From assembly GCF_009877425.1 (NCBI RefSeq), contig NZ_WXEY01000012.1:23470-87469 (forward strand): a stretch of 64,000 bases of DNA, written 5' to 3'. Every line of letters starts with the position of its first letter. Positions within the stretch are counted from its first letter, which is position 1. Below the pieces are notes generated by a model that searched no databases, was not told the origin of the DNA, and worked only from the letters and a program-made list of their open reading frames with translations. Positions 19,491 through 27,641 of this stretch are shown here, piece after piece. This DNA is from Heliomicrobium undosum (lineage in GTDB: Bacteria > Bacillota > Desulfitobacteriia > Heliobacteriales > Heliobacteriaceae). A program made the position numbers and the translations under genes.

Positions 19491-20612
19491 ATGCTGCTGC
19501 AGTGGCACATCACTGAGCGGTGCAACTGGCGCTGCGCCCATTGCTATCAGGAGGACAACGCGCCCGCCGGCGCGGACACCGATGCCAACGCCAACGCCAA
19601 CACCAACACCTACACCTACACCAACGCCAACGCTAACGCCGGGACCGGTGATGACGAAGACCAAGGCAAAGGCGAGTTGGCCCCCGAAGCATGGCCTGGC
19701 GTCATCGAACAGTTCAAGGCGCTGCTGGCGGAACTGTCGCGCCGGCAGGGGCGGCAAGCGCGCGGTCAGGTCACCGTCACCGGCGGCGAGCCCTTCATCC
19801 ACCCTGCCTTTATGGACCTGCTCGCTTTGCTGGCTGCTGAAAAGGCGCATTTCCGCTTTGCCATCCTAACGAACGGCAGCCGCATCGACAACGCCGTCGC
19901 CAGGGAACTGCGCCGGTTGGAACCTCTATTCGTGCAGGTCAGCATCGAAGGGAGCCGCGAACGGCACGAAGCCATCCGGGGATCGGGGACCTATGACCAG
20001 GCGGTGGCGGCGCTGGAATCGCTCGTCCGCCAGGGGGTGCCCGCCTTCATCTCCTTTACGGCCCACCGGGAGAACTACCGGGACTTTCCCGAGGTGGCCC
20101 GTCTGGGCCGCCGGTTGAAGGTGGACAAGGTCTGGGCTGACCGGCTGATCCCTTTTGGCCGCGGCGAAGGCCTGGCAGGCGCGTCGCTGACACCGGAAGA
20201 GACGCGCGATTTTTTGGAAATCATGTCCGGCGCCCGCCGCGAGGCGGAACGGTCCTGGTTTCAGCGGAAGCGGACCGTCATCGCCCTGGATCGGGCCTTG
20301 CAGTTTTTGAGCGACGGCGGGAAACCCTATCGCTGCACGGCGGGGAGGAGCCTGCTCTGCCTCCTGCCAAAGGGCGATGTGGCGCCCTGCCGCCGCCTGC
20401 CGCTGATCGCCGGCAACATCCGGCAAGCGACGTTGTCGGACATCTACTTCGGTGCGCCCTTGCTGGCCCCACTGCGCGATCGGGCCAACGACCCGGCATC
20501 CTGTGCGGGTTGCCTCTACCGGCGCGCCTGCGGCGGCGGTTTGCGCTGCCTGGCCTATGCGGCGACGGGCAATCCCTTTCAGCGCGATCCGGGGTGCTGG
20601 ATGGGATGTTGA
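19491..20612 (+). CDS. Radical SAM/SPASM-type enzyme, putative peptide-modifying maturase
   Basis: 373 residues from ATG 19491; an in-frame GTG at 19479 overlaps the previous stop codon and is an alternative. The radical SAM cluster motif CNWRCAHC (Cys11, Cys15, Cys18) binds the [4Fe-4S]/SAM centre, followed by TVTGGEP and later ILTNGSRI. Near the C-terminus a Cys-rich SPASM-like region reads CTAGRSLLCLLPKGDVAPCRRLP..SCAGCLYRRACGGGLRC, suited to auxiliary clusters. Such enzymes commonly modify ribosomal peptides, for example by thioether formation, or proteins. A hexanucleotide microsatellite encodes an Asn/Ala/Thr/Tyr insert (about residues 32-50) just after the CxxxCxxC motif. It sits between the Gly/Cys-rich protein and an Mrp-type ATPase. 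Confidence 0.82.
   Translation: MLLQWHITERCNWRCAHCYQEDNAPAGADTDANANANTNTYTYTNANANAGTGDDEDQGKGELAPEAWPGVIEQFKALLAELSRRQGRQARGQVTVTGGEPFIHPAFMDLLALLAAEKAHFRFAILTNGSRIDNAVARELRRLEPLFVQVSIEGSRERHEAIRGSGTYDQAVAALESLVRQGVPAFISFTAHRENYRDFPEVARLGRRLKVDKVWADRLIPFGRGEGLAGASLTPEETRDFLEIMSGARREAERSWFQRKRTVIALDRALQFLSDGGKPYRCTAGRSLLCLLPKGDVAPCRRLPLIAGNIRQATLSDIYFGAPLLAPLRDRANDPASCAGCLYRRACGGGLRCLAYAATGNPFQRDPGCWMGC
19582..19640 (+). repeat. Hexanucleotide microsatellite inside the radical SAM gene
   Basis: Nearly ten tandem units of the type GCCAAC/ACCAAC/ACCTAC encode alternating Asn-Ala, Asn-Thr and Tyr-Thr. Unit length is a multiple of three, so gain or loss of units would change the insert length without a frameshift. 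Confidence 0.85.
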
Positions 20613-20667
20613 AATGGCGCTTCTGAAAGTAGATGATTTCATATGAAGTTAGAAGGGATAGAGCGCA

Positions 20668-21471
20668 ATGACATGTGAAGTCGTCATCACCGTGATGAGC
20701 GGGAAAGGCGGGACAGGCAAATCGACGGTGACGGCCTTCCTGGCCGCCGGCCTGGCGAAGGCCGGTCTGTCGGTTGCTGTCGTCGACGGGGATGTGGCTG
20801 GTCCGGCAATCCCGGCGCTCTTCGGGCTGAAAGAAACCTTGCGCCGTCAAGGAGACCGCTGGATGCCAGCCATAACTCGACGGGGCATCGCGGTCTGGTC
20901 GGCGGGACTGCTTCCTGATGAAGGGCGATCCCTGCTCTCCGGTTCTGGCGCGCGCCGGCGCGACATCCTCGGCGAGTGGATCGGTTCAGCAGCCAAGGGG
21001 GGATGGGACGTGGTTCTCATCGACATGCCCTCGGGACTTGGCGAGGTCCATGAGGCAGTGGTTGACGCCTTTGCCGGCCTTTCCATTCAGCCGGATGGGG
21101 ATGTCCGGCCCGATGGGGATGTCGAGTCCGGGCAACGAAAGCCCTTCACCGGCGCGCTGCTGGTCACGTCGCTCCGGGAACTAGACCGGCGCGTGGTGCG
21201 GCGGACGGCCGCCTGGTTAAAGGAAAAAGGAGTCCCCATCGTCGGGGTGGTGGAAAACGGGGGAGAGATCGAATGCCCTCACTGCGAAAACCTGCTCCCC
21301 TTGTCTGACGGCGACGAGGCCTGGGCGGGAGAAGGCGGCGTCATCGCTTGCTTTCCCTGGTCCGCCAAGTTGATCGAATTTGCCCGGGCCGGAAAGCTGG
21401 AAGAATACCATCACCCGCTCGTCTTTCAGATGGCCATAAACATTTGGGAAAGTTCACACAAAGAGGGTTGA
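20668..21471 (+). CDS. Mrp/NBP35-type P-loop ATPase
   Basis: 267 residues. The N-terminus carries the deviant Walker A MSGKGGTGKST, then VVDGDVAGPAIPALFG (switch I) and VVLIDMPSGLGE (Walker B). CPHC near residue 209 corresponds to the CxxC of Mrp/ApbC-like scaffolds that bind and hand over Fe-S clusters. It lies 55 nt downstream of the radical SAM gene. A role in loading clusters into that enzyme is plausible but inferred; a MinD-like role is the alternative. Confidence 0.82.
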   Translation: MTCEVVITVMSGKGGTGKSTVTAFLAAGLAKAGLSVAVVDGDVAGPAIPALFGLKETLRRQGDRWMPAITRRGIAVWSAGLLPDEGRSLLSGSGARRRDILGEWIGSAAKGGWDVVLIDMPSGLGEVHEAVVDAFAGLSIQPDGDVRPDGDVESGQRKPFTGALLVTSLRELDRRVVRRTAAWLKEKGVPIVGVVENGGEIECPHCENLLPLSDGDEAWAGEGGVIACFPWSAKLIEFARAGKLEEYHHPLVFQMAINIWESSHKEG

Positions 21472-21496
21472 CAGCGGGTTTTCTTGGGTGTATGAT
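21468..21496 (+). promoter_or_regulatory. Consensus sigma-A promoter
   Basis: TTGACA at 21468-21473 and TATGAT at 21491-21496 with a 17-nt spacer. The -35 overlaps the stop codon of the Mrp-type ATPase gene. It would transcribe the structured leader and the REC-GGDEF gene. Confidence 0.8.
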
Positions 21497-21502
21497 ATAA
21501 CC

Positions 21503-21655
21503 AAGAGGAGCAGCCAAGGCGCTGCAAAGTCTCTCTCCGCTGAAGGTGAGAGGGGCTGAGGAGGACGGCGGATCGGTTGGCTGGTCCTCACCATAAGGTC
21601 GGCCTGCCTGGCCGGCGAGAAGGGGTCTGCGGATGTGTGCAGACCCCTTCGTCAT
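21503..21655 (+). ncRNA. Unidentified structured leader RNA
   Basis: About 150 nt downstream of a consensus promoter and with no convincing reading frame. It contains several GC-rich inverted repeats and ends with a perfect 11-bp hairpin (AAGGGGTCTGC at 21620-21630 with its complement at 21639-21649). No strict T-run follows, so it could be an attenuator or a processed RNA end. It did not match a riboswitch class I could recall. It precedes the REC-GGDEF gene by about 170 nt. Confidence 0.4.
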
Positions 21656-21824
21656 GTTTTCGCAGGCTTTTTCCCCAACGGGGTTTCTCCTTCTGTGTCG
21701 ACATTCAAGGGCTGTTTCCTCTGTTCAGGTCTGGTTTTATGACGAAAAGGGAGAAAAACAGCAGGGATTTCAACATATAACGAGAATCTTTCTTATTGTG
21801 GACATACGCCAAGAGGTGAACCTC

Positions 21825-22733
21825 GTGTCAAGAGTGATGATTGTCAACGATTCCATCCTGGAAGGTCGCATCCTGCTGGACTTGCTTTCCCGCCGCGGAT
21901 ACCAGGTGGGCATCGCCCGCAACGGCTTTGACGCCTTGACCATGGCGAGGACGTTCCATCCCGATGTGATCATTTCCGATATTGTGCTCCCCCGCATGTC
22001 CGGATTGGACATGATCCGCCGGCTCAAGGAAGGGACCGAGGGTTACGATATCCCGGTCATCTTCGCCTCCTCCAGCGAAGCCAAGAACGACCGGCTGGAA
22101 TGCTTGAAGGCGGGCGGCTCCGATTACATTCAAAAACCGATCGACCATGAGGAGTTGATCCTCCGGGTCGAGGTGGCCCTGCGCCACAAGACCTCCATCG
22201 ACAGCCTGAAGCGGCGGGAGGGTATCCTCCGGGCCGGTTCACTGCGCGACCCTCTCACCGGTTTGTACAACCGCCGCTATTTTGACCAAAAGCTCGCCGA
22301 GGAATTGGCCCGCGTCGACCGCTACGGCAGCATCCTGACCTTGATCATGCTCGACATCGACCACTTCAAGCGGATCAACGACAACCACGGCCACCTCGTG
22401 GGCGACAAGATCCTGATCACCATGGCCGGCCGGTTGAAATTGAATGTGCGGGCCACCGACACGGTCTGCCGCTTCGGGGGCGAGGAGTTCGCCATCATCG
22501 CCGCTGAGACGGATCTGAAAGGCGCCTTCACCCTCGCCGAAAAAATGCGCGAGACGGTGGCCAACGAGCCCTTTGTCGTCTCTGACGACCTGGCGCTCAC
22601 CGTCACCTCGAGCTTCGGCATCTCCGAATGCAAGCGCGTCAACGAGACGGCCCAGACGCTGATCGACCGGGCCGACAAGGCGCTCTACGAGGCAAAAAAG
22701 AGCGGCCGCAACCGCGTTGAGTGGCTGGGATAA
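21825..22733 (+). CDS. REC-GGDEF response regulator (diguanylate cyclase)
   Basis: 302 residues from GTG 21825, which follows AGAGGTGA; the frame is open further upstream but without domain character. Receiver domain (residues 1-120): VMIVNDS, phosphoacceptor Asp in DVIISDIVLPRMSG, Lys in YIQKPID. The GGDEF domain (135-300) has LDIDHFKRINDNHGH and the active-site variant GGEEF, which is catalytically competent in this family. It should make c-di-GMP when phosphorylated. No RxxD inhibitory site is visible immediately before GGEEF (DTVCRFGGEEF). The cognate kinase is not adjacent. Confidence 0.92.
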   Translation: MSRVMIVNDSILEGRILLDLLSRRGYQVGIARNGFDALTMARTFHPDVIISDIVLPRMSGLDMIRRLKEGTEGYDIPVIFASSSEAKNDRLECLKAGGSDYIQKPIDHEELILRVEVALRHKTSIDSLKRREGILRAGSLRDPLTGLYNRRYFDQKLAEELARVDRYGSILTLIMLDIDHFKRINDNHGHLVGDKILITMAGRLKLNVRATDTVCRFGGEEFAIIAAETDLKGAFTLAEKMRETVANEPFVVSDDLALTVTSSFGISECKRVNETAQTLIDRADKALYEAKKSGRNRVEWLG

Positions 22734-22861
22734 AACTTTGCTCAGCCCCTTAACTATACGAGTGGCCGTGATAAAGCATTACGTTAGCCCCAGAGGAGTA
22801 TAGAAGCGCGATTGCGGGGAACAGCTAGGGTTGCCCCATCACATATGTGTGAGGTGACTCC

Positions 22862-23221
22862 GTGAAATCGCAACCGTATACTCATCCCAGCATCCCGCGA
22901 GAGGTGCAAGGCCATCCCCTCTTGCCGGGGGCATTGCCGCTGGTCGAAAGCGCCGATCTGGCCCATTACCTGGCCGGATGGACCCGCGTCTTCTATCTGC
23001 GCCACCAGTCCTTCGTCAAATCCGTAGACGCGATCACGCCGGAGGCGATGGCCGAGATCTTTGCCGAGACCTGGCATGACTTTCTCGGACAGGCCCTCAG
23101 CCGGTTTCCTTTGGAGGACAGCCAGATCCGCCTCAGCGAGATCGTCGACGCCGCCATCGCCCGCGGGCTCGACCATTTCCGGCGGACCGGCGCGGACGGG
23201 GGACCGACGACTATCCACTGA
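22862..23221 (+). CDS. Hypothetical protein
   Basis: 119 residues from a GTG start preceded by GTGAGGTGAC. The product looks soluble and mostly helical (ADLAHYLAGWTRVFYLRHQSFVKSVDAI.., LSEIVDAAIARGLDHFRR), with no signal peptide or cysteine motif. Codon use matches the neighbours, so it looks like a resident gene. I do not recognise the family. It lies between the GGDEF gene and spoVR and is followed by a terminator. Confidence 0.6.
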   Translation: MKSQPYTHPSIPREVQGHPLLPGALPLVESADLAHYLAGWTRVFYLRHQSFVKSVDAITPEAMAEIFAETWHDFLGQALSRFPLEDSQIRLSEIVDAAIARGLDHFRRTGADGGPTTIH

Positions 23222-23353
23222 GGTTATAGAACGTCCGAGGACGCTGTTGAAGCCGTTGATGCAAAGACGATGTTGACGCCATGGGGCCGATGAATATTGA
23301 CGCCGTTAACACCGGTGATGACAATTGTGCCTATAATTGAGCGCAGCATATTC

Positions 23354-23387
23354 TAAACCGCCGCAAATCCTTTGTGGCGGTTTGTTT
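23354..23387 (+). terminator. Rho-independent terminator
   Basis: An AAACCGCC/GGCGGTTT stem with an internal AAA..TTT pairing, followed by GTTTTTT, about 135 nt after the hypothetical gene and upstream of spoVR. Confidence 0.8.
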
Positions 23388-23456
23388 TTTGCCGGAAAAA
23401 AAAGCCCCCCCACCCCATAGACTGTTAGGAGATGTTAGGGGAGGGGAGGATTGCCG

Positions 23457-25043
23457 GTGGAACAGGGGCAGATCAAATCGGAGTTGGACCGCCTGAGCCG
23501 GTCAATTCCCAGGTTGATCGAGATCGCCAAAAACTTCGGCCTCGACTTTTACGATATGCGCTTTGAGGTCGTGCCGGCTGACGTGCTCTACACCTTCGGC
23601 GCCTACGGGATGCCGACGCGCTTCAGCCACTGGTCATTCGGCAAAAGCTTTCATCGGCTGAAAATGTCCTACGACTACAACCTGTCCCGCATTTACGAAC
23701 TGGTGATCAACTCGTCGCCCTGCTACGCCTTCCTGCTGGAGGGCAACACGCCCATCCAAAACGAACTCGTCGCCGCCCACGTGCTGGCCCACTGCGATTT
23801 TTTCAAAAACAACGCCGCCTTCCGGGGAACGTCCCGCCATATGGTCGAATCGATGGCCTCCTCGGCGGAACGCATCCGGGAATACGAGATCCGCTATGGG
23901 CGGGAAAAGGTCGAGGCTTTCCTTGACGCCGCCATGGCCATCCAGGAACACATCGACCCCCATGTCCACACGATCAAGGACGCCGTGCCGAAAGAGCCCA
24001 AGGTCCAGCCGGACAGTCCCTTTGAGGATCTCTTTGCACTCGATAACCTCCTGGACGGGGGCGGTGGCGTTGCGAGCGGGGTGAGCGGGTCCGGGAGCGG
24101 TTTCGGCGGTGCTGGGAGCGGTCCTGGGAGTAGTTCGGGCAGCGGTTCCGGTGGAAGCAGCGGCTCGGGCGGCATGGGCGCCAACAGCGGCGGGAGCGGC
24201 AGCAGTTCCGGCAGAACCGTTTCGTCGTGCAAGGGAGCGACATCATCGCCTGCGCAGACAGCGGGGGTGAAAAAGCCGGGCGAAAACGGGCGAGTCAACG
24301 GGGAGGAGCGGAAAATCCCCGAACGACCGGAAAAGGATCTTCTCCTGTTCATCATGGAGCATGGCCGCTTCCTCGATGACTGGCAGCGGGACATTCTGAC
24401 CATCTTGCGCGAGGAGATGCTCTACTTCTGGCCTCAGATGCGCACGAAGATCATGAACGAGGGATGGGCGAGCTATTGGCATCTGCGGATTATGCGGGAG
24501 ATGGAGATGGAGGAGGAGGATGCCTGGGAGTTTGCCAAGATGCACGCCCAGGTCGTCCAGTCGTCGCGCAGTTCCATCAACCCCTACTACCTGGGGCTGA
24601 AGCTCTTCGAAGACATCGAGAAGCGCTACGGCCACGACATGATTTTCGAGGTGCGGGAGGTCGACACGGACCAGTCCTTCATCCGCAACTACCTGACGAA
24701 GGAACTGGTCGACTCGGCCGATCTGTACCTGTACAAAAAAGTGGGCAACCAGTGGCAGATCATCGAAAAGAACTGGGAAGTCATCCGCAACGAGATGGTT
24801 AACCGCATGACCAATGGCGGCCTGCCGATGCTGTTTGTGGAAGACGGCGACTACAACCGCGCCGGCGAACTCTTGATCCGTCACGCCTATGAAGGGGTGG
24901 AACTGGACATTCCCTACCTGGAGAAGACGCTGCCCCACCTGTTCACGCTCTGGGGCAGGGCGGTCTATCTGGAAACGGCGGTGGATGGGAAGCGGATTCA
25001 GTTTAGTTATAATGGGGAGAAGGTGCAGAGGAAGTATTTGTAA
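23457..25043 (+). CDS. spoVR: SpoVR family protein
   Basis: 528 residues from GTG 23457, 7 nt after GGGGAGG; TTG 23451 is only 1 nt after it. Family blocks seen: [41 protein letters not shown] near the N-terminus, [27 protein letters not shown], and the C-terminal [16 protein letters not shown]. SpoVR is linked to spore cortex formation in Bacillus and to stress responses elsewhere; the mechanism is not established. A Gly/Ser-rich insert of about 55 residues (about 200-255) interrupts the protein between two conserved halves. The last 34 codons reappear in decayed form at 27111-27206, beyond CRISPR array 1. Confidence 0.92.
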   Translation: MEQGQIKSELDRLSRSIPRLIEIAKNFGLDFYDMRFEVVPADVLYTFGAYGMPTRFSHWSFGKSFHRLKMSYDYNLSRIYELVINSSPCYAFLLEGNTPIQNELVAAHVLAHCDFFKNNAAFRGTSRHMVESMASSAERIREYEIRYGREKVEAFLDAAMAIQEHIDPHVHTIKDAVPKEPKVQPDSPFEDLFALDNLLDGGGGVASGVSGSGSGFGGAGSGPGSSSGSGSGGSSGSGGMGANSGGSGSSSGRTVSSCKGATSSPAQTAGVKKPGENGRVNGEERKIPERPEKDLLLFIMEHGRFLDDWQRDILTILREEMLYFWPQMRTKIMNEGWASYWHLRIMREMEMEEEDAWEFAKMHAQVVQSSRSSINPYYLGLKLFEDIEKRYGHDMIFEVREVDTDQSFIRNYLTKELVDSADLYLYKKVGNQWQIIEKNWEVIRNEMVNRMTNGGLPMLFVEDGDYNRAGELLIRHAYEGVELDIPYLEKTLPHLFTLWGRAVYLETAVDGKRIQFSYNGEKVQRKYL

Positions 25044-25077
25044 TCGGGGAAAAGGGGTAGAAGCTCTTGAGGATTTG

Positions 25078-25108
25078 CCATCGACGTGAGAGTCGATGGT
25101 TTTGTTTT
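25078..25108 (+). terminator. Terminator of spoVR
   Basis: A perfect 8-bp CCATCGAC/GTCGATGG stem with a 6-base loop, followed by TTTTGTTTTG, 35 nt after the spoVR stop codon. Confidence 0.88.
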
Positions 25109-25202
25109 GTGTAAAAATTGGAGGAAATTATCAGCTGTTGACGAATGATACCTGAAAGGGGATTTTCGAGAGGAAGCCGCGTCATTATTAGGTTTTTCTA
25201 GT
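25106..25202 (+). promoter_or_regulatory. Leader of CRISPR array 1
   Basis: AT-rich sequence between the spoVR terminator and the first repeat. Its last 33 bases (25170-25202) match the 33 bases before array 2 at 30 positions, both ending ATTATTAGGTTTTTCTAGT. Similarity continues upstream through AAGGGG and TTTTC blocks. This is the leader end, where new spacers should be integrated; it lies opposite the decayed end of the array. Confidence 0.82.
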
Positions 25203-27110
25203 ATGTTCCCCGCGTGCGCGGGGGTGTACCACCAGCTTGTGTCTTGCTTGTTTCATTGGTTCCATGTTCCCCGCGTGCGCGGGGGTGTACCGGCTTGCAT
25301 GTCCTGGGCGAATGTTGCAGATGAATGTTCCCCGCGTGCGCGGGGGTGTACCGGCAACTGGTCCAACTCTTCGGGTTTAATTCCCATGTTCCCCGCGTGC
25401 GCGGGGGTGTACCGGCAGACACGCCGACAGTGGCCACCAGCAAGGCATGTTCCCCGCGTGCGCGGGGGTGTACCGCGTTGTGGGCAGTTTTCCGGTGACC
25501 ACTTGATATGTTCCCCGCGTGCGCGGGGGTGTACCGAAGTAGATTTAGATAAGTTTATAAAATATTGCATGTTCCCCGCGTGCGCGGGGGTGTACCGTCA
25601 GCGCCGCCCCCGGAAACCCAAGTCGATCGATGTTCCCCGCGTGCGCGGGGGTGTACCGGAACGCTGCAGTTCATCCGGGAGCAGGAAAGCATGTTCCCCG
25701 CGTGCGCGGGGGTGTACCGTCAACAGCGGGCACATTATCGATCAGCAGGAGATGTTCCCCGCGTGCGCGGGGGTGTACCGGAAAATCAACAGGGTGATCT
25801 GCCCGTCCTTTTATGTTCCCCGCGTGCGCGGGGGTGTACCGTGCAGGGAGTATGGGATCAAACTGCGCGTTGCATGTTCCCCGCGTGCGCGGGGGTGTAC
25901 CGATGCTATGTTATTAGCAAATGTTCTTCGAGATATGTTCCCCGCGTGCGCGGGGGTGTACCGGCATTCGCCGCCTCCCAGGGCTACGACCTGGTATGTT
26001 CCCCGCGTGCGCGGGGGTGTACCGATTCCGCTCGCAGAGTGGCAGGCGCTGCGCTTATGTTCCCCGCGTGCGCGGGGGTGTACCGGCTGAAGGCATTGGG
26101 GAATGCCGTGGTTCCGTATGTTCCCCGCGTGCGCGGGGGTGTACCGGATTCCGGGGACGCGGCGCTGCTCGTCGAGTTATGTTCCCCGCGTGCGCGGGGG
26201 TGTACCGCCATGGATATCAAATTACTGGAGGCGTTGTCAAATGTTCCCCGCGTGCGCGGGGGTGTACCGTTCTCCAGGACCACCCTTGATGACTTTGATC
26301 CATGTTCCCCGCGTGCGCGGGGGTGTACCGACGTGTTCGCGCGTTGTAATATCAGCCGGTTGCATGTTCCCCGCGTGCGCGGGGGTGTACCGATATCGCC
26401 CGGGCTTGCGATGGCGGCGTATTTATGTTCCCCGCGTGCGCGGGGGTGTACCGCAAGACACCGGGGCGAAATGGTACGGACCCGCATGTTCCCCGCGTGC
26501 GCGGGGGTGTACCGCAGAGCACGCCCTGCTTACATACCAGGAAAATCATGTTCCCCGCGTGCGCGGGGGTGTACCGTGGATTGACGAGCCGCACAAGGTC
26601 ATCCGGGCATGTTCCCTGCGTGCGCGGGGGTGTACCGTCAATAAAGAAAGCTTTGATATCGTCCCAATTCATGTTCCCCGCGTGCGCGGGGGTGTACCGA
26701 GAAGATCCGCGAACTGAAACAAGAGAAGGGCCATGTTCCCCGCGGTGTGCCGCCCGAACCGAAAAAAGCTGAAGAACCGACCGAAACCATGTTCCCCGCG
26801 TGCGCGGGGGTGTACCGCGGTGACGCTGGACGTAGCGGTGAAGTAACCATGTTCCCCGCGCACGCCGGGGTGTACCGTACAACGTTCACCATTCCAACGA
26901 AAATCCCAGTATGTTCCCCGCACACGTGGGTGTGTAACGTAAAGGGGCGAACGCGTGATGGCCGATCACGGAATATTCCTCGTGCACACGGGGGTGTACC
27001 GAGAAGCCGCCTCTAACAGCGGTGACCGTCTCCATGCTTCCCGCTCTCGGGGTGAACAGTTGTGGATGCGGGCTTTGGACAAGTTTGGTACATGTTCCCC
27101 GCGAACGCGG
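25203..27110 (+). CRISPR. CRISPR array 1 (type I-E repeats, decaying at the right end)
   Basis: About 32 repeat units at 61-62 bp spacing: 29-bp repeats beginning ATGTTCCCCGCG and ending GGGGTGTACCG, with spacers of mostly 32-33 bp. Repeats from 25264 to 26576 are essentially identical. The first repeat ends in A instead of G. Decay starts at 26609 (one substitution), then a 9-bp internal deletion at 26733 and increasing divergence at 26849, 26911, 26973, 27034 and 27092. The core CCCCGCG/CGCGGGG stem is what Cas6e of the adjacent operon would recognise. Polarity: leader on the left, oldest spacers on the right. Confidence 0.98.
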
Positions 27111-27206
27111 TTTTATGCTCCGGGTTGGACCGGCATATAGACGGTTGTGGATGAGAAGAAGAATCATTTTAGCTGTAAAGGTGAAAAAGTCCAGAGGAAG
27201 TATTTC
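27111..27206 (+). pseudogene. Decayed second copy of the spoVR 3' end
   Basis: 27147-27206 aligns without gaps to 24981-25040 (end of spoVR) with about 47 of 60 bases identical by eye. It translates as [20 protein letters not shown] against [20 protein letters not shown]. Homology extends left to about 27111 (CTCCGGGTTGGACCGGCATAT against CTCTGGGGCAGGGCGGTCTAT), with a 4-base deletion and an in-frame stop, and the spoVR stop codon is lost. It directly abuts the last degenerate repeat of array 1. Confidence 0.8.
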
Positions 27207-27255
27207 GAGAAAATAACAACAAACTGGGATCACCGATAAGGTTCTATGCTAGCGA

Positions 27256-27320
27256 ACTTTTTTTGCATGTAAAAAATGGAGGGAAATAAAAGGTTTTGAA
27301 GAATAGATAATTTCGAGTGG
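27256..27320 (+). other. Decayed second copy of the CRISPR leader
   Basis: The blocks TGTAAAAA-TGGAGG-AAAT, TTGA-GAAT-GATA and TTTCGAG-GG occur here in the same order as in the array 1 leader (25109-25172), with a deletion of about 9 bases. It follows the spoVR tail copy at nearly the same distance as in the intact copy. Confidence 0.65.
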
Positions 27321-27350
27321 AACAAATTGAAAAAACTCTTGGGTGAACCA

Positions 27351-27374
27351 AAAGGGGGATTTTACTCCCCCTTT
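27351..27374. terminator. Hairpin between array 1 and cas3
   Basis: A perfect 9-bp stem AAAGGGGGA/TCCCCCTTT with a 6-base loop, without a clean T-run on either side. It could end array transcripts reading toward cas3. Confidence 0.45.
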
Positions 27375-27405
27375 CCGCTCCTTCCGTTCGGCTTCGATGG
27401 ACATT

Positions 27406-27556
27406 ATGCTGCCTGTGCGCGCGGGAGTGAAATAATACAGCTCACCCCCGGGTACTCATGGGTTTTATGCCTCTGAGCGAGTGAAAGCGTACCGCTGATA
27501 ACCGGACTGGTGCAGGAACCCCCTAAGATGCTCGCATACGCGGGGGTAACCCCTTG
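27406..27556 (+). CRISPR. Fossil CRISPR array (three repeat relics)
   Basis: Relics start at 27406 (ATGCTGCCTGTGCGCGCGGG..GTGAAAT), 27467 (ATGCCTC..GCGTACCG) and 27528 (ATGCTCGCATACGCGGGGGT..ACCCC). The three starts are exactly 61 bp apart, the period of the intact arrays, although the sequences have diverged strongly, the middle one most. It lies just upstream of cas3 and beyond the decayed leader copy. No fourth relic is visible at 27589. Confidence 0.65.
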
Positions 27557-27641
27557 CCCATTACTAAGCGCTATTCCGAAAACGGGAAGAAACAAAGTAG
27601 TGCTTGATTTTTCAATGCAGTTTTGCGCTAGGGGTGTTTTC

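Noticed and set aside
19224..19850. A minus-strand frame rich in PPPQPPP and GVGVGVGV
   Set aside because: It is the antisense of the Gly/Cys-rich tail and of the microsatellite; the plus-strand genes are supported by domains and ribosome binding sites.
21501..21530. Similarity of GGAGCAGCCAAGGCGC to the signal recognition particle RNA loop
   Set aside because: Only one strand of the SRP domain IV motif is present; the complementary half (GGTCAGGTCC..) is missing and promoter sequence occupies its place.
25203..26717. Long reading frames rich in PRVRGGVP or PACAGVYR repeats across both CRISPR arrays, on both strands
   Set aside because: They are by-products of the stop-free 29-bp repeats and their 61-62 bp spacing, not proteins.
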